Part shown: one piece after another, positions 7,127 through 17,674 of the stretch
Layout: each line of letters begins with the position of its first letter
Position numbering within the stretch: position 1 is the stretch's first letter
Source: Actinomadura rubteroloni
GTDB taxonomy: Bacteria > Actinomycetota > Actinomycetes > Streptosporangiales > Streptosporangiaceae
Reading direction: 5' to 3'
Length of the DNA: 64,000 bases
Assembly (NCBI RefSeq): GCF_002911665.1
Contig: NZ_MTBP01000002.1
Span: 1,674,001-1,738,000, forward strand
The notes under the pieces: generated by a model
What the model was told of the DNA's origin: nothing
Databases searched by the model: none
Seen by the model: only the letters and a program-made list of their open reading frames with translations
Position numbers and translations under genes: made by a program

Positions 7127-8626
7127 ATGACCGTCGCCACCGAACGCCCCACGCGTTTCGCGTCGCTGAACCCCGCCACCGGCGAGGTCGTCGCCGAGCA
7201 CCCCGTCCACGACGCGGAGGCGGTGGCCGCGGCCGTCGCCCGGGCGCGCGAGGCGGGCCGCTGGTGGCGGGGGCTCGGCGCGAAGGAACGGCGCCTGCGG
7301 CTGCTCAACGTCAAGGGCTCGCTCACCCGCAACCTGAACCGGATGGCCGAGACCATCCACCAGGAGACGGGCAAGCCGCTCGCCGACGCCCAGCTCGAAA
7401 CGATCCTCGCGATCACGCACCTCGACTGGGCGGCGCGCAACGCCGCCAAGGTCCTCGGCCGCCGGACGGTCTTCCCGGGCCTCATGGCGCTCAACCAGAA
7501 GTGCGAACTGGAGTACCAGCCGCTCGGCGTCGTCGGCGTCATCGGCCCGTGGAACTACCCGATCTTCACGCCGATGGGCTCGATCGCCTACGCGCTCGCC
7601 GCCGGGAACGCGGTCGTGTTCAAGCCGTCGGAGTTCACCCCGGGCGTCGGCGTGCTGCTCGCCGAGATCATCGACGCGGTCGTCCCCGAGCACCCGGTGT
7701 TCCAGGTCGTCACCGGGCTCGGCGAGACGGGCGCGGCGCTGGCGTCCTCGCCCGACATCGACAAGATCGCCTTCACCGGCTCGGGCCCGACGGCCAAGCG
7801 CGTCATGGCCGCCTGCGCGCAGAACCTCACGCCGCTCGTCGCCGAGTGCGGCGGCAAGGACGTCGCGATCATCGACTCCGACGCCGACCTGGAGGCCGCC
7901 GCCGACGCCGCGCTGTGGGGCGCGATGGCCAACGCCGGGCAGACCTGCATCGGCGTGGAGCGCATCTACGTCGTGGAGGACGTCTACGACGCGTTCCTCG
8001 CCACGCTCACCGCCCGCGCCGAGAAGCTGCGCCCCGGTTTCGACCGCGAGGCCGCCTACGGCCCGATCACGATGCCGAAGCAGCTCGACATCATCGAGCG
8101 GCACATCGCCGACGCGCTGGAGCACGGCGGACGGGCCGTCGTCGGCGGCCCCGAGTCGGTGCGCAAGCCCTACGTCGAGCCGGTCGTGCTGGTGGACGTC
8201 CCGGAGACGTCGGCGGCCGTCTGCGAGGAGACGTTCGGGCCGACGATCACCGTCCACCGCGTCCGCGACATGGACGAGGCCGTCGAGAAGACCAACGCGA
8301 CCACCTACGGCCTCGCCGGCGCGGTGTTCTCCGGCAACAAGGCCCGCGCGCTGGACGCGGCCCGCCGGATCCGGTCGGGCATGACGTCGATCAACGCGTT
8401 CGGCACGTTCGCGTCGGTGGCGGCGCTGCCGTTCGGCGGCGTCGGCGAGTCCGGGTTCGGGCGCATCCACGGCGCGGACGGGCTGCGCGAGTTCGCCCGC
8501 GCCAAGGCCGTCACGCGGCAGCGGTTCGCGCTCCCGCTGAACCCCAGCTCGTTCGGCCGGACTGAGAAGGAGATGGCCCGGCTCGTCCAGCTCGTCAACA
8601 TGATGCACGGCAGGCGCTACAAGTAG
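7127..8626 (+). CDS. NAD(P)-dependent aldehyde dehydrogenase
   Basis: The 499-residue product is a full-length ALDH-superfamily enzyme. Catalytic cysteine is in NAGQTCIGVERIYV and the general-base glutamate in LVAECGGKDVAI; the cofactor-binding FTGSGPTAKRVM and the EETFGPTITVHRV motif are also present. The sequence resembles succinate-semialdehyde dehydrogenase-type actinomycete enzymes, but the substrate cannot be fixed from sequence alone. GGGGAGGA precedes the ATG at 7127. Its position after a carotenoid oxygenase, which releases aldehydes, makes oxidation of apocarotenoid aldehydes a plausible but unproven role. Confidence 0.88.
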   Translation: MTVATERPTRFASLNPATGEVVAEHPVHDAEAVAAAVARAREAGRWWRGLGAKERRLRLLNVKGSLTRNLNRMAETIHQETGKPLADAQLETILAITHLDWAARNAAKVLGRRTVFPGLMALNQKCELEYQPLGVVGVIGPWNYPIFTPMGSIAYALAAGNAVVFKPSEFTPGVGVLLAEIIDAVVPEHPVFQVVTGLGETGAALASSPDIDKIAFTGSGPTAKRVMAACAQNLTPLVAECGGKDVAIIDSDADLEAAADAALWGAMANAGQTCIGVERIYVVEDVYDAFLATLTARAEKLRPGFDREAAYGPITMPKQLDIIERHIADALEHGGRAVVGGPESVRKPYVEPVVLVDVPETSAAVCEETFGPTITVHRVRDMDEAVEKTNATTYGLAGAVFSGNKARALDAARRIRSGMTSINAFGTFASVAALPFGGVGESGFGRIHGADGLREFARAKAVTRQRFALPLNPSSFGRTEKEMARLVQLVNMMHGRRYK

Positions 8627-8632
8627 TCCGCC

Positions 8633-8664
8633 GGCCGCGCCCCGGCGCCGCCCGGGGCGCGGCC
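8633..8664 (+). terminator. Stem-loop terminator
   Basis: GGCCGCGCCCC pairs perfectly with GGGGCGCGGCC across a 10-base loop, 6 bases after the dehydrogenase stop codon. It is a strong GC-rich hairpin without a T-run. Confidence 0.65.
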
Positions 8665-8730
8665 AGGATTGACGACTCCTTGATCATTCGCGGAGTCTAC
8701 TCTGTGTGCTTATGTGGTCACTCTAAAGAC

Positions 8731-9240
8731 ATGACGATCAAGCACATGCGAGGCCCCGCGACCATCGCGCTGGCCTCGGCTTTGATGGGGACCCTTGTCA
8801 CCGGCGCCGCGCACGCGTCGCCGCGGGGCGACGACCCGGCCGTCGCGCCGGCGCCCGAGGCCAAGCTGGCGGTGCCGCAGAACATCGGCGTCCGCAAGTA
8901 CGTGGACAAGGACCTCGTGACCGTGGGCGAGCGCCTGCACTACAGGATCCACATTCACAACCGCAGCCGCTTCATCACGCACGCCGAGGTCACCGACGAG
9001 CTGGACAGCATCCGCCTCCACGCGCGCATCCTCAGCACCGGCGCCACCACGGGCCACATCACCCTGGGCCGCACGAAGTTCGTGTGGCACGGGATCCTTC
9101 AGCCCTACCGCGACGCGGACGTCACGTTCACCGTCCGGACGGGCAAGGTCGGCTGGATCTACAACACCGTCCGCTGGGGCGGCAAGAACCCGGGGCGGTC
9201 GACCGTCAAGACCCGCATCGTCCCGAAGCACACCAAGTAA
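8731..9240 (+). CDS. Secreted DUF11-like cell-surface protein
   Basis: The 169-residue product has a Sec signal peptide (a short basic start, the hydrophobic core IALASALMGTLVTGAA and a cleavage site near AHA-SP). The mature part is one beta-rich domain that resembles the DUF11/Ig-like repeat of surface proteins: KYVDKDLVTVGERLHYRIHI, a central VTDEL motif and a second strand set ending ADVTFTVRTGKVGWIYNTVR. There is no anchor or LPXTG signal, so it is probably secreted. The start is uncertain: ATG at 8731 is preferred, with another at 8746. It stands alone between two terminators. Confidence 0.7.
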   Translation: MTIKHMRGPATIALASALMGTLVTGAAHASPRGDDPAVAPAPEAKLAVPQNIGVRKYVDKDLVTVGERLHYRIHIHNRSRFITHAEVTDELDSIRLHARILSTGATTGHITLGRTKFVWHGILQPYRDADVTFTVRTGKVGWIYNTVRWGGKNPGRSTVKTRIVPKHTK

Positions 9241-9252
9241 TCACCGCGCCGC

Positions 9253-9283
9253 ACGCCGCCGTCCGCTCGCCGGGCGGCGGCGT
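9253..9283. terminator. Bidirectional stem-loop terminator
   Basis: ACGCCGCCGTCCG and CGGGCGGCGGCGT form a 13-bp stem with one G-T pair, located between the convergent surface-protein and XRE genes. Confidence 0.55.
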
Positions 9284-9297
9284 CCGCGCGTCCGGGG

Positions 9298-10161
9298 TCA
9301 GTCGCCGACGGCGCGCAGCACGCCGGGGCGGCGGCCCGCCAGCCGGTCCAGCGCGCGGGCGGCGTGCTCGTCGCCGGGCAGGTAGAGGACGATCCGCTGC
9401 GTGTCGCCGGCCGGGACGTCCAGCGTCTCGTAGGCCAGGCGCAGCACCCCTGCCTCGGGATGCGCGACGCGCCGCTCCGCGGCCGGGCGCGGCGGGCCCG
9501 GCAGCGCCGCCATGCGGGCGGTGAACGGCGCTCCGGCGAGGACGGTCAGGTCGTCCAGGAACCGGTCGACGTGCGGGTCCCCGTGGACGGCGACCATCCG
9601 CAGGTGCGCGACGGCCGTGTCGGCGGCCTCGTCCCAGTCGGGGAAGGCCGTCCGGGCGCGCGGGTCGGTGAAGAGGTAGCGGTGCAGGTTGGGCTCGTCG
9701 CCGTCCAGGACGCCGAGCGGGCCGGCGAGCGCCGCGAACCCGTCCGTCCAGGCGAGGACGTCGTCGAGCGCGTTGAGGACGACCGCCGGCGCGGGCTCCA
9801 GCCGGTCGAGCACCGCGCGCACCCCCGCCCGGACCGTGCGCCCCGGCGGGCTCCCGGCGTTCGGGCAGAGCATCCCGAACCCGCCCGCGGACGCCTTGGC
9901 GACGTAGCGGAACTGGACCCGCTGGTCGGGCGTCATCCGCAGCGCGTCCGCGAGCGCGGCCATGACCTGCGCGGACGGGTTGCGGTCGCGGCCCTGCTCC
10001 AGCCGGGTCAGGTACTCGACGCTGATCCCGGCGACGGTGGCCAGCTCGGCGCGGCGCAGGCCCGGCGTCCGGCGGCGCGAGCCCTCGGGCAGCCCCACGT
10101 CGGCGGGCCGGACGGCCTCGCGCCGCGCCCGCAGGAAGTCGCCCAGCTCGTTGTCGCTCAC
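9298..10161 (-). CDS. XRE regulator with MmyB-like ligand-binding domain
   Basis: The 287-residue protein has an N-terminal XRE helix-turn-helix (GLRRAELATVAGISVEYLTR followed by LEQGRDRNPSAQV) and a C-terminal MmyB-type PAS-like domain, recognisable from ALDDVLAWTDGFAAL, YLFTDPRARTAFPDW and the ending DTQRIVLYLP. Members are common in actinomycetes and regulate adjacent metabolic or resistance genes. Start is GTG at 10161. It is divergent from the UvrA-like gene at 10277 across 115 bases, so that gene is the likely target. Confidence 0.88.
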   Translation of the reverse strand: MSDNELGDFLRARREAVRPADVGLPEGSRRRTPGLRRAELATVAGISVEYLTRLEQGRDRNPSAQVMAALADALRMTPDQRVQFRYVAKASAGGFGMLCPNAGSPPGRTVRAGVRAVLDRLEPAPAVVLNALDDVLAWTDGFAALAGPLGVLDGDEPNLHRYLFTDPRARTAFPDWDEAADTAVAHLRMVAVHGDPHVDRFLDDLTVLAGAPFTARMAALPGPPRPAAERRVAHPEAGVLRLAYETLDVPAGDTQRIVLYLPGDEHAARALDRLAGRRPGVLRAVGD

Positions 10162-10276
10162 CCCCGGGAGGCTACCCGGCGGCCGGTGCCCGGATCGTGG
10201 CCCTCTCACTACTACGCTCCGGAAAGTCCGTACGTCGTATAGAGTTCTCGGTCGTCCCCCGAGCCGAGGAGCGCCC

Positions 10277-12541
<2,265 letters not shown>

Positions 12542-12547
12542 GGCGGT

Positions 12548-12630
12548 CTTAGGCCGCCGGGGACGCCCCTAAGCCGCGCCTAGGACGCGGAGATAAGGCG
12601 TCGTCCCGATGCCGGGACCCCCGTCTTAGG
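12548..12630 (+). promoter_or_regulatory. Cluster of CTTAGG/CCTAAG boxes upstream of a small gene
   Basis: CTTAGG occurs at 12548-12553, its inverted form CCTAAG at 12568-12573, a related CCTAGG at 12579-12584 and a second CTTAGG at 12625-12630. They fill the gap between the UvrA-like gene and the 37-residue gene. The first two could also form part of a weak terminator hairpin. Function is not established. Confidence 0.3.
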
Positions 12631-12691
12631 GCGAATCTTGCTGATGTCAGGCCGAACCGGGCCGGACGCCCACAGCAGGAGGAGACCCCAG

Positions 12692-12805
12692 ATGCTGCAC
12701 CCGGAGTTCACCGAGCAGATCACCAAGGACCGTACCCGGCGGCTCATCGCCGAGGCCAAGGCGGCGCGGCAGGCCGCCAAGGCGGCGAAGGCCCGCAAGC
12801 GGTGA
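12692..12805 (+). CDS. Small basic protein, 37 aa
   Basis: An ATG at 12692 with a near-perfect Shine-Dalgarno (GCAGGAGGAGA, 5-6 bases upstream) opens a 37-residue frame beginning MLHPEFTEQITKDRTRRL and ending in an alanine/lysine/arginine-rich amphipathic helix (AKAARQAAKAAKARKR). It is followed closely by a strong terminator, so it forms its own short transcription unit. I do not know a function; the composition suggests nucleic-acid or membrane contact. The excellent ribosome binding site and dedicated terminator argue that it is translated. Confidence 0.65.
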   Translation: MLHPEFTEQITKDRTRRLIAEAKAARQAAKAAKARKR

Positions 12806-12842
12806 GGCGCCGCAGGCCCGTCGCGCGGCCGTGCGGCTGCCG

Positions 12843-12871
12843 GCGCCCCCGTCCATCGCGGACGGGGGCGC
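12843..12871. terminator. Perfect stem-loop terminator
   Basis: GCGCCCCCGTCC pairs perfectly with GGACGGGGGCGC around a 5-base loop, between the 37-residue gene and the convergent GMC oxidoreductase gene. It probably serves both. Confidence 0.75.
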
Positions 12872-12878
12872 TTCGCTG

Positions 12879-14450
12879 TCAGGCGGGGGTCTTGCCCCGG
12901 ATGAGGTCGGCGGCGCGCTCGGCGATCGCGATGGTCGGGGCGTTGGTGTTGCCGCGCGGGACGGCGGGCATGACGGAGGCGTCCACCACCCGCAGGCCGG
13001 CCACGCCCCGGACGCGCAGTTCGGTGTCGCAGACGGCGCCGTCCGGGCCCATCGCGCACGTCGACGTCGGGTGGAACAGCGTGCCCAGCTCGCGCCGGAC
13101 GAACGCGGTGAGCGCCGCGTCGTCGTCGGCCTGCTCGCCGGGGGCCAGCTCGCCGCCGGTGATCTCGGCCAGCGGGCCGGTCGCCGCGATCTCCCGGGTC
13201 TGCCGGACGCCCGCCAGCAGGATCTCCAGGTCGGACTTCTCGGCCAGGTAGGCGGGGTCGAGCAGCGGCTTGGCGTGCGGGCTCGCGCTCCGCAGCGTCA
13301 GCGCGCCCCGGCTCTCGATCGCGATGGCCGTGACCAGCACCGACACCGCCCGCTGCGTCGGGTCCACGAGCCCCTGCCGGACGAACGGCGTGGGCAGCAC
13401 GTGGTACTGGAGGTCGGGCGCGGGCAGGTCCGGGGCCGTCCGGACGAACCCGCCCGCCTCGGCCACGTTCGACGCCATCGGGCCCCGTCCGGCCGCCAGG
13501 TACGCGACGAGGTTGCGGGTCGTGGCCTGCTCCCACAGGTTCTTGGTGCGCGGCGTCGCGAACATGACGCCGACGTACGGGTGGTCCTGGAGGCCCTGCC
13601 CGACGGGGGCGTCCACGACGACGTCGATGCCGTGCTCGCGCAGATGGTCGGCCGGGCCGACGCCCGACAGCATGAGGAGCTGCGGGCTGTTCACCGCGCC
13701 GCCGGACAGGATCACCTCGGCGTTGACGCGCTCCTCGCGGTTCTCGCCGCGCTGCTCGTAGCGGACGCCGACGGCCCGCCCGTCCTCGATGATCACCCCG
13801 GTGGCGAGCGCGTCGGTCTCGACCGTCAGGTTCGGCCGCTCCAGCGCCGGACGCAGGTAGCCCGCGGCCGTCGACCACCGCTTCCCGCGTTTGTGCGTGA
13901 CCTGGTAGAAGCCGACGCCGTCCTGCTCCGCGCCGTTGAAGTCGTCGTTCGCCGCCAGCCCGTGCGCCTTCGCCGACGCCACCCACGCGCGGGTCAGCGC
14001 GTGCCGGTGCCGCAGATCCTCGACGCGGAGCGGCCCGCCCGTCCCGTGGTACTCCGAGGCGCCGTGCTGCTGGTCCTCGGCGCGCTTGAAGTACGGGAGC
14101 AGGTCGTCATAGCCCCAGCCCCGGCAGCCGAAGTCGTCGCGCCAGGAGTCGTAGTCGTACCGCGCGCCCCGGATGTAGATCATCGCGTTGGTGGACGAGC
14201 TGCCGCCGAGCGTCCGCCCGCGCGGCCAGTAGACGCTGCGCCCGTCCGCGTGCTCCTGCGCGACGGTCGAGTAGTCCCAGTCGTACGGCCCCTTGATCAG
14301 CGACGCGACGGCCGCCGGCACGTGGATCTCGGCCGCGTCGTCCGGCGGCCCCGCCTCCAGCAGCAGCACCGACACGCCGGGGTCCTCGCTGAGCCGCGCG
14401 GCGAGCACGCACCCCGCGCTTCCCGCCCCGACGATGATGTAGTCGTACAC
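12879..14450 (-). CDS. GMC-family FAD oxidoreductase
   Basis: The 523-residue flavoenzyme belongs to the glucose-methanol-choline family, choline-dehydrogenase branch. The N-terminal FAD-binding motif is IIVGAGSAGCVLAARLSE, GMC signature 1 is in WPRGRTLGGSSSTNAMIY, and signature 2 in VNSPQLLMLSGVGPADHL. The active-site histidine is in GTLFHPTSTCAMG, and the C-terminal PRGNTNAPTIAIAER is conserved. It oxidises an alcohol, but the substrate is not identifiable. GTG at 14450 is chosen because GGAGG lies 6-7 bases upstream. No betaine gene is nearby to support choline specifically. Confidence 0.88.
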   Translation of the reverse strand: MYDYIIVGAGSAGCVLAARLSEDPGVSVLLLEAGPPDDAAEIHVPAAVASLIKGPYDWDYSTVAQEHADGRSVYWPRGRTLGGSSSTNAMIYIRGARYDYDSWRDDFGCRGWGYDDLLPYFKRAEDQQHGASEYHGTGGPLRVEDLRHRHALTRAWVASAKAHGLAANDDFNGAEQDGVGFYQVTHKRGKRWSTAAGYLRPALERPNLTVETDALATGVIIEDGRAVGVRYEQRGENREERVNAEVILSGGAVNSPQLLMLSGVGPADHLREHGIDVVVDAPVGQGLQDHPYVGVMFATPRTKNLWEQATTRNLVAYLAAGRGPMASNVAEAGGFVRTAPDLPAPDLQYHVLPTPFVRQGLVDPTQRAVSVLVTAIAIESRGALTLRSASPHAKPLLDPAYLAEKSDLEILLAGVRQTREIAATGPLAEITGGELAPGEQADDDAALTAFVRRELGTLFHPTSTCAMGPDGAVCDTELRVRGVAGLRVVDASVMPAVPRGNTNAPTIAIAERAADLIRGKTPA

Positions 14451-14542
14451 GGCCGCCTCCGGGGGTGGCTCCACAGACCGGACAAGTACCTGGAACCCTA
14501 CCGAACGCCGTTCACCCGTCCCACCCCTCGGACGGCGCGGCT

Positions 14543-14548
14543 TAGGGT
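14543..14548 (+). promoter_or_regulatory. -10 element implying a leaderless mRNA
   Basis: TAGGGT ends 6 bases before the ATG of the adenosyltransferase gene and no Shine-Dalgarno is present. Transcription would start at or next to the A of the ATG, giving a leaderless transcript, which is common in actinomycetes. No convincing -35 is seen. Confidence 0.4.
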
Positions 14549-14554
14549 GGCGGT

Positions 14555-15160
14555 ATGGCGAAGGACAGGGATCAGCCCGTCGTGTTGTCGCGGATCTACA
14601 CGCGGACCGGGGACGACGGGACGACCGCGCTCGGCGACGCGTCGCGGACGCGCAAGACCGACCCCCGGCTGGCCGCGTACGCCGACGTGGAGGAGGCCAA
14701 CGCCGCGATCGGGGCGGCGGTCGCGCTCGGGGGGCTGGACGAGGGCGTCGCGGCGCTGCTGGTGCGCGTCCAGAACGACCTGTTCGACGTCGGCGCGGAC
14801 CTGTGCGCTCCGGTCGTCCCGGATCCGCCGTTCCCGCCGCTGCGCGTCGAGGACGCCTACGTCGAGCGGCTGGAGGCGGCCTGCGACGAGTTCAACGCCG
14901 ACCTGCCCCCGCTGCGCAGCTTCATCCTCCCGGGCGGGACGCCCGGCGCGGCGCTGCTGCACGTCGCCCGGACGGTGACGCGGCGCGCCGAGCGCAGCGC
15001 GTGGACGGCCGTCGAGGCGCACGGCGCGGCGCCCGAGGGCGACGTCAACCCGCTGACCGCGCAGTACCTCAACCGCCTGTCGGACCTGCTGTTCATCCTC
15101 GGCCGGGTCGCGAACGCCGGGCACGGGGACGTCCTGTGGAAGCCCGGCGGCGAGCGCTGA
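14555..15160 (+). CDS. PduO-type cob(I)alamin adenosyltransferase
   Basis: The 201-residue enzyme transfers the adenosyl group of ATP to cob(I)alamin, making adenosylcobalamin. The ATP-binding N-terminal motif SRIYTRTGDDGTTALG is present, along with the family's DVEEANAAIG and the C-terminal helix containing RTVTRRAERSAW and YLNRLSDLLFILGR. Length is typical. In many actinobacteria this gene lies near the ATP synthase operon, and here it is about 4 kb from DUF2550 and atpC. Its stop codon abuts an 18-bp near-palindrome that probably belongs to the next gene. Confidence 0.9.
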   Translation: MAKDRDQPVVLSRIYTRTGDDGTTALGDASRTRKTDPRLAAYADVEEANAAIGAAVALGGLDEGVAALLVRVQNDLFDVGADLCAPVVPDPPFPPLRVEDAYVERLEAACDEFNADLPPLRSFILPGGTPGAALLHVARTVTRRAERSAWTAVEAHGAAPEGDVNPLTAQYLNRLSDLLFILGRVANAGHGDVLWKPGGER

Positions 15161-15178
15161 GGTCGGGTTAACCCCACC
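15161..15178. promoter_or_regulatory. Near-palindromic 18-bp operator candidate
   Basis: GGTCGGGTTAACCCCACC differs at one position from a perfect 18-bp palindrome found at 37875-37892. It lies 81 bases upstream of the DUF4097 lipoprotein start. Two such sequences within one window suggest a shared regulator. Confidence 0.55.
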
Positions 15179-15259
15179 CCCGGAACGCCGGTCCGCCACC
15201 TGGCCCGGCCGCCCTCCCCCCGGCAGGCTGGAGTCGTCCACAGGGAGAGGGAGACACGG

Positions 15260-16186
15260 GTGAAGACGGTCACGGGGACGGTGCTGGCGGGGGCCGCGGT
15301 GCTGACGCTGGGCGGCTGCGGCCTGGTCAGCACCGGCGGGACGCGGCACGCCGAGCGCACCTACGACGTCGCGGGGACGTCGCGGGGGCTGGACGTGCGC
15401 GCGAACGGCGCGGTCGAGATCGTCGGCGCCGACACCGACAAGGTGACGGTCCGGGAGCGGGAGCGCTGGTCGAACGACCGCAACAAGCCCCGGCCGGCGC
15501 ACGCGGTCCGCGACGGGGTGCTGACGTTGTCGTCGCACTGCAAGCACGCCGTGATCGGCGGGGCGTGCGCCGTGCGGTACCGGATCACCGTGCCCCGCGC
15601 CCTGGCCGTGACGGTGAACGACAAGGACGGCGCAATAACCGTCCGCGATGCGACCGGCACGCTGAACTTCACCACCAGCACCGGCTCGATCAACGCGGAG
15701 AACGTGACCACCGCGGCGCTGACGGCCCGGTCGGGGGCCGGACGGATCCGCGTCTCGGGCAAGGCCGGGACCGCCGACCTGCGCACCGGCACCGGAGCGA
15801 TCGACGTCGAGCGGCTGGAGAGCACGTCGCTGAAGGCGTCCACCGGGGACGGGGCGGTGCGCGTCGCCGGCCGCGCCGACCAGGCCGAACTGCGCACCAG
15901 CACCGGGTCGATCCACTCGGCGGGCCTGCGCAGCGACCGGCTGACCGTCCGGACGGGCGACGGGAGCGTCCGGCTGGCGTTCACCGTCCCGCCGGCGAAG
16001 GTCGACGCCCGCACCAGCACCGGCTCGATCTACCTCACGCTGCCCGCCACCGCCTCCTACGCGATCGACGCCGAGACGAACACCGGCGGCCGGCGGATCG
16101 ACGACGCGCTGCGCGTCGACAGCGCCGCGCCCCGGCACCTGGACCTTCGCACCGGCGACGGCTCGATCACCGTCCGGGCGGCCTGA
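15260..16186 (+). CDS. DUF4097-family putative lipoprotein
   Basis: The 308-residue product has a lipoprotein signal peptide with the lipobox LGGC (cysteine at about residue 20). The mature protein is a DUF4097-type parallel beta-solenoid: repeated strands such as TGTLNFTTSTGSINAENV, AGRIRV, GTGAIDVERLES and RTSTGSIYL. Such proteins are exported adhesin-like or sensory surface proteins and are often controlled by two-component systems. GTG at 15260 follows GGGAGAGGGAGA. The near-palindrome at 15161 is almost identical to the one beside the histidine kinase at 36470, so that system may control it. Confidence 0.85.
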   Translation: MKTVTGTVLAGAAVLTLGGCGLVSTGGTRHAERTYDVAGTSRGLDVRANGAVEIVGADTDKVTVRERERWSNDRNKPRPAHAVRDGVLTLSSHCKHAVIGGACAVRYRITVPRALAVTVNDKDGAITVRDATGTLNFTTSTGSINAENVTTAALTARSGAGRIRVSGKAGTADLRTGTGAIDVERLESTSLKASTGDGAVRVAGRADQAELRTSTGSIHSAGLRSDRLTVRTGDGSVRLAFTVPPAKVDARTSTGSIYLTLPATASYAIDAETNTGGRRIDDALRVDSAAPRHLDLRTGDGSITVRAA

Positions 16187-16254
16187 AACCCCGAGCCCCG
16201 CGCCCCCCGATCGGACCATAATGTCTCGATCGTTACGGGGACGGGGGTCGACCG

Positions 16255-17667
16255 ATGACCGAGCGCGGGGCACCGCTGGGGGATCGCTATCTACTGGGGG
16301 AACGGCTCGCCGGGACGGTCTGGCGCTGCGTGGACCGCACGACGGGCGCCACGCGCGCCGTCCGCTTCCTGCCGCGCGCCGAGGCGCCGGAGGACGTTCC
16401 ACGCCACCGCCACCTGGTGGCCGTCCACGACCGGGTGACCGACGGCGACCGGGTGGCGCTCGTCACGGACCTGATCACGGGCGAGAACCTGACGGCCTAC
16501 GCGGCCCGGCGCGGCCCGCTGCCGCCCGCCGAGGCCGCCTGGCTGACGTCCCAGGTCGCCGAAGCCCTCGCCGCCCTCCACGCGACGGGCCGGGCCCACG
16601 GCGCCCTCGAACCCGACGCCGTCCTGCTCGACCACACCGACCGGAGCGCACCCGTCCGCGTCACCACGCCGCGCACCGCCGACCCGACACCCGCCGACGA
16701 CGTGCACGCCATCGGCCTCCTCCTGCACACCCTCCTGACCCCGCCCAGCCCCGCGACCAACGCGGAAAGCTCGCGCACACCGGACGGAGACTCGCCCGCG
16801 CCGGACGACTGGCTGCCCGCACCGACAGGCGCCACGCTCGCCGCGGACAGCCCCGCGACCAGCGCGGGAGGCTCGGGCACACCGGGCACGCGCTCGCCCG
16901 CGCCGGGCGGCGCTGCGCTCGCCCCGGGCGGCGACACGCGTGCTCGGGTCGGTCCCGCGTTCGTTCTGGACGGCCCGCTGGGGGCGTTGGTCGAGCGGTG
17001 TCGTACCGAGCGGCCCGGCGACCGTCCTGAGGCCGCCGACGTGGCCCGGGAGCTGGCGGACTATGCCCGCGTGCACCAGGTGAAGCCGTTCGTGCTGGCG
17101 CCGCGGAGGCCGTCGCCCGCGTCGCTGCTGTCGGCGGCGTTCGCGGGAGTGTCGGGGGCGGGGTTCCCGTGCGGGCCGGACGCGGTCCTCCCCCGCCGGA
17201 CACCGCTGCTGCTCTGCGTCGGCGCCGCCGTGGCGGCCGTCGCGCTGGCCGCCGGGGTGACGCTGACGCTCACCACGGCGAGCGCGCGCGACGCCCGCGC
17301 CAACCCGCCGCACGACCGGCGCCGCCTCACGGACGCCGCGCGCGCGGCGGACTGGCGCTGCGGGCCGCGCTCGTCCGCCGGCGGACGCGAGCTGCGCGCC
17401 TGCGTCCGCACCGACGGCCACCGCCTCTACCTGCGCGGGACGGTCACGCCCGTCGCCCCGGGCGACGACGTCCGGGTGACGCTCGTGCTGCGGACGGCGG
17501 CCGGACGCGACGTCCAGTCCTTCACCTCGCCGCCCTGCGCGACGACCGTCTGCACGTTCGAGACGTCGGCCGTCCCGCCCCGCCGCGCCTACCGGGCGCT
17601 CCCCGCCTACTCGCTCGGCGGCACGCGCCGCGCCACCGGCCCAGAGAGCCCCGCCGTCACGTTCTAG
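16255..17667 (+). CDS. Membrane-anchored Ser/Thr pseudokinase
   Basis: The 470-residue protein has a Ser/Thr kinase-like fold at residues 10-270: GDRYLLGERLAGTVWRCVDR as a degraded glycine loop, and LASQ-type helices around EAAWLTSQVAEALAALHATG. Catalytic residues are missing: the VAIK lysine position reads RAVRFL, the HRD loop reads AHGALEPDAVLL, and no DFG is present. A linker at about 163-230 contains an imperfect duplication beginning SPATNAESS and SPATSAGGS. One transmembrane helix (LLLCVGAAVAAVALAAGVTL, about 317-336) is followed by an extracellular domain of about 130 residues. It likely scaffolds or senses rather than phosphorylates. Confidence 0.75.
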   Translation: MTERGAPLGDRYLLGERLAGTVWRCVDRTTGATRAVRFLPRAEAPEDVPRHRHLVAVHDRVTDGDRVALVTDLITGENLTAYAARRGPLPPAEAAWLTSQVAEALAALHATGRAHGALEPDAVLLDHTDRSAPVRVTTPRTADPTPADDVHAIGLLLHTLLTPPSPATNAESSRTPDGDSPAPDDWLPAPTGATLAADSPATSAGGSGTPGTRSPAPGGAALAPGGDTRARVGPAFVLDGPLGALVERCRTERPGDRPEAADVARELADYARVHQVKPFVLAPRRPSPASLLSAAFAGVSGAGFPCGPDAVLPRRTPLLLCVGAAVAAVALAAGVTLTLTTASARDARANPPHDRRRLTDAARAADWRCGPRSSAGGRELRACVRTDGHRLYLRGTVTPVAPGDDVRVTLVLRTAAGRDVQSFTSPPCATTVCTFETSAVPPRRAYRALPAYSLGGTRRATGPESPAVTF

Positions 17668-17674
17668 CGGCGTC

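Noticed and set aside
12831..14978. A very long plus-strand frame across the GMC oxidoreductase gene
   Set aside because: It is arginine/alanine/glycine/valine-rich, has no motifs, and runs antisense to a gene with clear FAD and active-site motifs; long antisense frames are expected at this GC content.
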